A stretch of DNA of 35,592 nt from Oscillibacter sp. UBA6647 (GTDB taxonomy: Bacteria > Bacillota > Clostridia > Oscillospirales > Oscillospiraceae), in contig DKLF01000074.1 in assembly GCA_002455655.1 (NCBI GenBank), positions 1 to 35,592 of the forward strand. Reading direction: 5' to 3'. The notes below the pieces were generated by a model. The model searched no databases and had not been told where the DNA came from. It saw nothing but the letters and a program-made list of their open reading frames with translations. Shown in pieces: positions 31,372 through 35,592 of this stretch. A program made the translations under genes and the position numbers. Positions within the stretch are counted from its first letter, which is position 1, and each line of letters begins with the position of its first letter.

Positions 31372-32160
31372 TTAAGCTCGGGTTTCCTTATCCTGCCAAG
31401 CCTTCATGGGATTCTGAACGCCCATTTTTCCACCGCTGATCTCTATGCTGGTGCCGGTGATATAGCGGGCGTAGTCGGAAGACAGAAATGCCATAGCCCA
31501 TGCTACGTCAATTGCTTCGCCAAAGGTTTGCAAAGCAATGGGGGAACGAAGCTGCTCACCCCGCTCCTCAATAAGAGCGTGGTTCATGTCCGTGTTAATC
31601 AGCCCCGGGATATACCCGTTTACCCGAATGCCGTAGGGGGCCAGCTCGGCGGCCAGCGTTTTGACCATGGAGCTAATGGCGGACTTGGTGGCGGCGTACA
31701 CACCGCTGCCAACAGAGGGGAACAGGGAGGCAAAGGAAGAGGCCAGCAGCATCACGCCGCCCCGGGCCTTCATAAAACGATACCCAATGCGGGCGCCCAG
31801 ATAGACGGATTTCAGATTGGTATCCACCGTCCGGTCCCACACCTCTTCGGTCGTGTCGATAATGCTGTACTGGGGGTAAACACCGGCGTTGCTGACCCAG
31901 ACGTCAATGGGCCCCAACTCGGCCTCTGCGTGCGCGGCAAAACTTTCCAGAGGCGCAGCGTCGGAAACATCGCAGGTTTCGCCAAAGGCGGTGATGCCCT
32001 TGGAACGAAGACTCTCCAATGCCGCCTCCAGCTTCTTGGGATTTGTACCGCAGACGGCCACCTTGGCCCCAAGCGTGCCCACAAGCTCCGCGTAGGACAG
32101 GCCGATGCCCCCGGTGCCGCCGGTGACAAGGATCACCTTGTTGTCAAAGCGAATGTTCAT
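31372..32160 (-). CDS. Short-chain dehydrogenase/reductase (SDR) 2
   Basis: A 262-residue classical SDR with TGGTGGIG (residues 14-21), SNAGV in place of the usual NNAG near 91, the catalytic Ser in LLASSFASLF and YAATKSA (Tyr and Lys), and ITGTSIEISGGKMG at the cofactor-domain end. CGTNPKKLEAA after beta-strand 2 suggests NADP may be accepted. It is clearly a different enzyme from SDR1, so the operon may carry an oxidation and a reduction that together invert or move a hydroxyl group. The ATG at 32160 has AAAGGAC. It lies 69 bases after gntP and 29 before SDR1. Confidence 0.9.
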   Translation of the reverse strand: MNIRFDNKVILVTGGTGGIGLSYAELVGTLGAKVAVCGTNPKKLEAALESLRSKGITAFGETCDVSDAAPLESFAAHAEAELGPIDVWVSNAGVYPQYSIIDTTEEVWDRTVDTNLKSVYLGARIGYRFMKARGGVMLLASSFASLFPSVGSGVYAATKSAISSMVKTLAAELAPYGIRVNGYIPGLINTDMNHALIEERGEQLRSPIALQTFGEAIDVAWAMAFLSSDYARYITGTSIEISGGKMGVQNPMKAWQDKETRA

Positions 32161-32229
32161 GATCGTGTCCTTTCTGTTCTTTCAGGCTTTGCAGACAGAC
32201 CGCAAAAGCCGTCTTTTAAAGCCGGGTGA

Positions 32230-33648
32230 TTAGCCGAAGACACCCACGGCGTTCATAATCGCCACGGTGATCAGGCACACCACGGAAGACACGGCGCAGG
32301 GGATGGTCACGTACTTCACGGACTGCTGCGTGTTCAGGTGGAAGAACTGGCCCATCACCCAGAAGCCGGAGTTGTTGTAGTGGTTGCCCATCAGGCAGCC
32401 GCTGCCAATAGCCATCACAGCCGCCAAAGGAGCCAGACCCAGATCGGGCATCATGGGCAGCACAATCGCTGCGGCGGTCATGCCGGCAGTGGTCATGGAG
32501 CCAACGGCGACCATCATAATGGCGGCAATGGCCCAGGGCACCACAATGGTGGGAATGGGGCTGTTGCCAATCAGCGTAGACAAAGGCTCCAGAGCGGGAG
32601 AGTTTTTCAGCACGTTGCCGAAAGCGCCGCCCATGGCGGTGATCAGCAGCGGGGAGAGGCAGACCACCAGACCCCGGGCAACCCACTTGTCCAGCATGAT
32701 TTCGTTAAACTTGATATTCGGCTCGTTGTAAGTGGTAGCATAAATGCCCCGCACCATGGTACGCTGGCGATAGCCCAGCCAAATAGAGTACACAAGACCC
32801 ACGAACAGAGCAATGACCTTATTGCCCAAAACGGTGCAGAAGGTGTAGATGGCGCTGCCCTCGGTGGCGTACATCTGGGCAAAGGAAGAGGCGGAGATCA
32901 GCAGCACGGGCAGCAGCAGAGGGAGGAAGCCCAGAACTGTATTCGGAAGGCCGGGATCCTTAATCAGAATGTCGTCCACGCTGTCGGAATGCGTTTCCGA
33001 CATGCCCCGGACAAATTCGGGGTTCGGCTCAATCCACTCCTTCGCTGTCCACTTGCGCAGCAGGAAATAAGGAACAAAAAAGCCCACCAGTGATACCACA
33101 ACGCCCCACATAATGGTCATGCCAAGATCTGTCTTAAACATAATGGCGATGGCCAGAATGCCGGGGGTGGGGGGCACAAGAGCGTGTGTCAGGAACAGGC
33201 CCAGACCGGTGAAGGATGCCATGGTGGACATGGAGATGTGCTTACGTTTGGACAGCATGGACGCAATGGGGGCTGTCAGCACCATGGTGATGTCGCCAAA
33301 AACGGGGATGGACATGATGAAGGCCGTCAGAGCCGGAGCCAGCTCCATGTTCTTGCCCCGAAAGAGCTTGATAAAAAAGTTGGCAATGGATTTGGCTGCG
33401 CCGGTATCCTCAATGGCCATGGAAATAATGGCACCAAGAATAATGGTGATACCCACGCTGCCCAGCGTGTTGCCAAAGCCGCCGCTGATAAAATCAACTG
33501 TGCCGATCACACCATACCCAAGGGAGATGCCGGTGCCCAGAGCCGCTATGAACAGCGCCAGTACCGGGTGCATTTTCAGCTTCACAATCATCACTACCAG
33601 GGCAAGAATTGCGATCACCAAAATTAACAAGAACATTCCTGCGGACAT
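32230..33648 (-). CDS. GntP family permease (gluconate/organic acid:H+ symporter)
   Basis: A 472-residue membrane protein with about 12-14 hydrophobic helices of the GntP family, which carries gluconate, idonate, fructuronate, glycerate or 3-hydroxybutyrate with protons. Family features include KMHPVLALFIAALGTG near residue 25, the SIPVFGDITMVLTAPI stretch, GLGLFLTHALVPPTPG, and toward the end GSMTTAGMTAAAIVLP and CLMGNHYNNSGFWV. The ATG at 33648 has AAGGAGAG. It heads the operon with two dehydrogenases and has a near-consensus promoter with an operator-like dyad at its start, so it is probably induced by the imported acid via the IclR protein. The exact substrate is not shown. Confidence 0.9.
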   Translation of the reverse strand: MSAGMFLLILVIAILALVVMIVKLKMHPVLALFIAALGTGISLGYGVIGTVDFISGGFGNTLGSVGITIILGAIISMAIEDTGAAKSIANFFIKLFRGKNMELAPALTAFIMSIPVFGDITMVLTAPIASMLSKRKHISMSTMASFTGLGLFLTHALVPPTPGILAIAIMFKTDLGMTIMWGVVVSLVGFFVPYFLLRKWTAKEWIEPNPEFVRGMSETHSDSVDDILIKDPGLPNTVLGFLPLLLPVLLISASSFAQMYATEGSAIYTFCTVLGNKVIALFVGLVYSIWLGYRQRTMVRGIYATTYNEPNIKFNEIMLDKWVARGLVVCLSPLLITAMGGAFGNVLKNSPALEPLSTLIGNSPIPTIVVPWAIAAIMMVAVGSMTTAGMTAAAIVLPMMPDLGLAPLAAVMAIGSGCLMGNHYNNSGFWVMGQFFHLNTQQSVKYVTIPCAVSSVVCLITVAIMNAVGVFG

Positions 33649-33776
33649 AATCGTTTCTCTCCTTTTCTCATACCTGTGTTAATTTCATTGCTGGGAAAGT
33701 GCCTACGCCGGAACTATCACCCTCCTTAGCATAGCCAGCTATTCTCCGCTCACATCGTTCTTTTTTATCGCCTATT

Positions 33777-33793
33777 ATTCTATAATGGAGAAT
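33777..33793. promoter_or_regulatory. Candidate IclR operator at the gntP promoter (copy 2)
   Basis: ATTCTATAATGGAGAAT, with the dyad ATTCT-N7-AGAAT, covers about +1 to +17 of the gntP transcript. It matches copy 1 at all 12 fixed positions of ATTCTnnAATnnAGAA. A wider inverted repeat CTATTATT...AATAATAG (33772-33807) encloses it and reaches the -10 box. Confidence 0.68.
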
Positions 33794-33800
33794 TGTATAA

Positions 33801-33829
33801 ATAATAGACCGGACGACATATTTTGTCAA
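33801..33829 (-). promoter_or_regulatory. Promoter of the gntP-SDR-SDR operon
   Basis: On the minus strand a perfect TTGACA (33824-33829), a 17-base spacer and TATTAT (33801-33806). The predicted start near 33794 gives a leader of about 146 bases. Confidence 0.82.
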
Positions 33830-33961
33830 CATCTGACGAGTATTTTTATGCATAACGCCTCCATTTTAACTTAATTATAGTGCGTTCTAACAAAATAGTC
33901 AGTCCAGTTTGTTGTAACAAAGTCTCAAAAATTAAATAAATCAATAAATATTTCAAAATAT

Positions 33962-33978
33962 ATTCTATAATAAAGAAT
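33962..33978. promoter_or_regulatory. Upstream candidate IclR operator (copy 3)
   Basis: ATTCTATAATAAAGAAT differs from copy 2 at only two of 17 positions. It lies 185 bases centre-to-centre upstream of copy 2, within an AT-rich stretch. It could be an auxiliary site for looping, or the operator of an unseen transcript. Confidence 0.6.
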
Positions 33979-34328
33979 GATAAATTTAAAAAGCACCAGT
34001 TGCACACTTGTGTTATTGAAAATTTATCCACTTCAAACGCCGCCCGCAAAAATAATCTGTCCACAATTTGGGCGCAAACTTCAAAGAACAGAGCAGTTCA
34101 TCCGCACCTTGCGCTGTAATTTTAAAAATTAGCCGGATTTGGGCTGTTTTTCTGCAAACCAGTGAAAAGGCCTTTGCCAATTAGGTGCAGATGGAAACGC
34201 TTAATTTTTTAAAAAGCACAAGCTTTCAGGAACATTAAAGCAAAATTAAGTAAAGTTCCCATCTTTGAAGCTGGCGTTTATATCCCTCCAATACCCTGAG
34301 ATCATTTTGCGCTTTAATATTATTTTCA
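33979..34328. other. AT-rich intergenic region without a recognised gene
   Basis: About 350 bases between the gntP control region and the small plus-strand frame. There are scattered short inverted repeats and two DnaA-box-like strings (34024-34032 and near 34058), but no terminator, promoter pair or structured RNA I can defend. Confidence 0.5.
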
Positions 34329-34343
34329 AGAGGAGAAATCAAA

Positions 34344-34490
34344 ATGAATTTACGGGATGTTCCGAATTCGATTAACGGCGAATTTCAGGGAATAGTTATG
34401 ATTATTCTCTGCTTGGACATAGTGGGAGTATTCATCCGCGTTCTCTGCCCATATTACTCCCGCACCGCGGGCTGCTGCTCAACAAAATAA
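34344..34490 (+). CDS. Candidate 48-residue single-span membrane peptide
   Basis: A short frame beginning MNLRDVPNSINGEF, followed by one hydrophobic span (about residues 16-35, IVMIILCLDIVGVFIRVL) and a short tail with a CC pair. AGAGGAG lies 8 bases before the ATG, the best evidence that it is translated. The last 37 bases overlap the 3' end of the convergent phosphodiesterase gene. No clear promoter was found upstream. Function is unknown; a small regulatory or toxin-like membrane peptide is possible, and a chance frame is not excluded. Confidence 0.4.
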   Translation: MNLRDVPNSINGEFQGIVMIILCLDIVGVFIRVLCPYYSRTAGCCSTK

Positions 34491-35302
34491 GTCCGTTGAA
34501 TTGCCAGCATCGGATTGTTTGTAATAACGCCATCCACCCCTAAAGCAATTGCTTTATCCAGCATCTGCTTTGTATTGACGGTCCACACATAAATCTTTTT
34601 TCCCGCCGAATGGGCAAGCTGAACAACAGTTGCATCCACACAGCTTTCTTTCAGGCTGATTGCATCGGCACATTGCAGCCGGAGAATGCAGCTTTTAAAA
34701 TCGCAGCCCACATACACTGTTCTAATTTCAGGAGCATAGCTTTTCACTCGCTGAAGAATTCCGCAGTCACTGGAAGCGATCAGGCATCGGTTCTGCATGT
34801 CTGTTTCCAAAATCAAATCTACGACTCCCTTCTCATAGCCGCCTACCCTGCATGGTTTGAGTTCAATGTTCAGCATCAGGCTGCTGCCTTTCAGGACCCA
34901 CAATACTTCCCGCAGCGTTGGAATTGTCTCCTGAGCGGACGAAAGTCCCCCACTCTTCTTTACTTTCAGACTGCGAAGTTCGTTATAGGTAACGTCGCAG
35001 AGTTCCCGGTCTACACCGGCAGTGCGCAGAAGATTATCGTCATGCATAATGATCAGGACCCCGTCCAATGTCTGACGCACGTCCAGTTCGACATAGTCTG
35101 CCCCTGCGTCTGCCGCACCCCGAAAGGCGGCCATTGTGTTTTCAGGAAAGCGAAAAGAGTCCCCCCGATGCGCCATAATTTCAACTTCACAGCTATTTGC
35201 TTTTTTCAGCGGCTGATATAACAATGAGCCGCACAGCCAGACAGCTAGAAAGGCGGCGGCAAAAAGACCCGCGCCCACTTTTCGGAAAATCCGCCGATTC
35301 AT
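34454..35302 (-). CDS. Membrane-anchored glycerophosphodiester phosphodiesterase
   Basis: A 282-residue protein with an N-terminal membrane anchor (about residues 9-29) and an outward-facing GDPD TIM-barrel, which splits glycerophosphodiesters into an alcohol and glycerol-3-phosphate. Catalytic and metal residues are visible in IMAHRGDSFRFPENTMAAF, YVELDVRQTLDG and IIMHDDNLLRTAG, then LNIELKP and the C-terminal KIYVWTVNT and GVDGVITNNP. Start choice is uncertain. The ATG at 35302 has only weak pairing, while an in-frame GTG at 35308 has GGAGG 10 bases upstream and may be the real start; the frame is open to 35377. It stands alone on the minus strand, overlapping the small frame at its 3' end. 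Confidence 0.88.
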   Translation of the reverse strand: MNRRIFRKVGAGLFAAAFLAVWLCGSLLYQPLKKANSCEVEIMAHRGDSFRFPENTMAAFRGAADAGADYVELDVRQTLDGVLIIMHDDNLLRTAGVDRELCDVTYNELRSLKVKKSGGLSSAQETIPTLREVLWVLKGSSLMLNIELKPCRVGGYEKGVVDLILETDMQNRCLIASSDCGILQRVKSYAPEIRTVYVGCDFKSCILRLQCADAISLKESCVDATVVQLAHSAGKKIYVWTVNTKQMLDKAIALGVDGVITNNPMLAIQRTYFVEQQPAVRE

Positions 35303-35504
35303 ACTCACTTGGATGCCGCCTCCCTCCTCTGCCGATTTTATAGTTCGGCTTTTAAGAAGCTTCTGCATACACGTCACATTTATGCGGTTATAGGCTTATG
35401 AACGTCTTGGCGTTGCTTTTCAAAGCGCGCGAGTTTTCTCTGGTGCTGAGGAAGGAGGCAATCGGAAAGCGGCGCAGGGCGCCGTCAGCCTTCCACAGGA
35501 CACT

Positions 35505-35537
35505 AAAAAAATATCGCCGCAGCTTTTGGCCACGGCG
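35505..35537 (-). terminator. Terminator of a gene entering from the right
   Basis: On the minus strand CGCCGTGGC-CAAAA-GCTGCGGCG (9 bp, two G-U pairs) is followed by ATATTTTTTTAG. It would end a minus-strand transcript starting beyond the window. The stretch 35303-35592 otherwise holds no gene I can support. Confidence 0.65.
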
Positions 35538-35592
35538 GAAAATATAGGGGAAATTTGAAGGAGGCAGACAAAGGCGGCGCAGCAAATGCTGC

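Noticed and set aside
33668..33853. 61-codon minus-strand frame upstream of gntP
   Set aside because: It has a fair Shine-Dalgarno but contains the gntP promoter and operator. Its ATG lies upstream of the predicted transcription start, so it would not be on that mRNA.
34024..34066. DnaA-box-like strings (TTATCCACT, TGTCCACA) suggesting an origin
   Set aside because: Only two imperfect boxes, with no dnaA, dnaN or AT-rich repeat array nearby.
35388..35585. 65-codon minus-strand frame at the right edge
   Set aside because: It spans a terminator on the same strand and has no motif.
1..35592. CRISPR array, tRNA/rRNA genes, insertion sequence or prophage
   Set aside because: No regularly spaced repeats, tRNA cloverleaf, transposase motif or phage structural gene was seen on either strand.

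Overview
This 35.6 kb window comes from the chromosome of an anaerobic, probably spore-forming member of the Clostridia. It is GC-rich in its genes and most like the Oscillospiraceae (Oscillibacter, Flavonifractor or Intestinimonas type); that placement is inferred from gene content and codon style, not from a database search. The supporting genes are a SpoIIQ-like sporulation peptidase behind a sigma-F type promoter, a single-chain pyruvate:ferredoxin oxidoreductase, an acetyl-CoA acetyltransferase of the butyrate-pathway type, a bacteriohemerythrin, and the Firmicutes gene order glmU-prs-pth-mfd.

Layout. (1) 0.1-2.3 kb: a MATE exporter (+) and the SpoIIQ-like gene (-), convergent on one terminator. 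(2) 2.4-6.7 kb: a minus-strand cluster trmL-pgk-tpiA-gpmI, covering a tRNA methyltransferase and three steps of lower glycolysis. (3) 7.0-15.3 kb: a plus-strand housekeeping run of a GlmU-like acetyltransferase whose uridyltransferase half has decayed, then prs, pth, mfd, lepB (overlapping mfd by 8 bp) and a PrsA/SurA-like lipoprotein. (4) 15.3-16.9 kb: thiolase with its own strong promoter and a long leader. (5) 17.1-19.3 kb: a MocR-type regulator divergent from an ECF transporter S component, possibly for vitamin B6. (6) 19.4-22.1 kb: an M20 amidohydrolase and a YfcC-type carrier, a likely uptake-and-hydrolysis pair. (7) 22.1-23.9 kb: two small unknown genes, a DUF6176-like gene and bacteriohemerythrin. 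(8) 24.0-33.7 kb: ilvD-nifJ (-), an IclR regulator (+), and gntP-SDR-SDR (-). (9) 34.3-35.6 kb: a candidate 48-residue membrane peptide and a membrane-anchored glycerophosphodiester phosphodiesterase.

The most interesting signal is regulatory. A 17-bp dyad of the form ATTCTnnAATnnAGAA occurs just downstream of the iclR transcription start, just downstream of the gntP-operon transcription start, and again about 185 bp upstream of that second site. This predicts a local IclR regulon tying an organic-acid or sugar-acid permease and two dehydrogenases to the regulator. The divergent ilvD-nifJ operon may belong to it through a second dyad. Other points to check are the MocR protein in which the PLP-binding lysine is glutamine, a roughly 25-residue insertion in thiolase next to the CoA-binding loop, the GlmU-like protein without a nucleotidyltransferase signature, and the exact sigma-F type promoter before the SpoIIQ-like gene. 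No tRNA, rRNA, CRISPR array, insertion sequence or prophage was seen.
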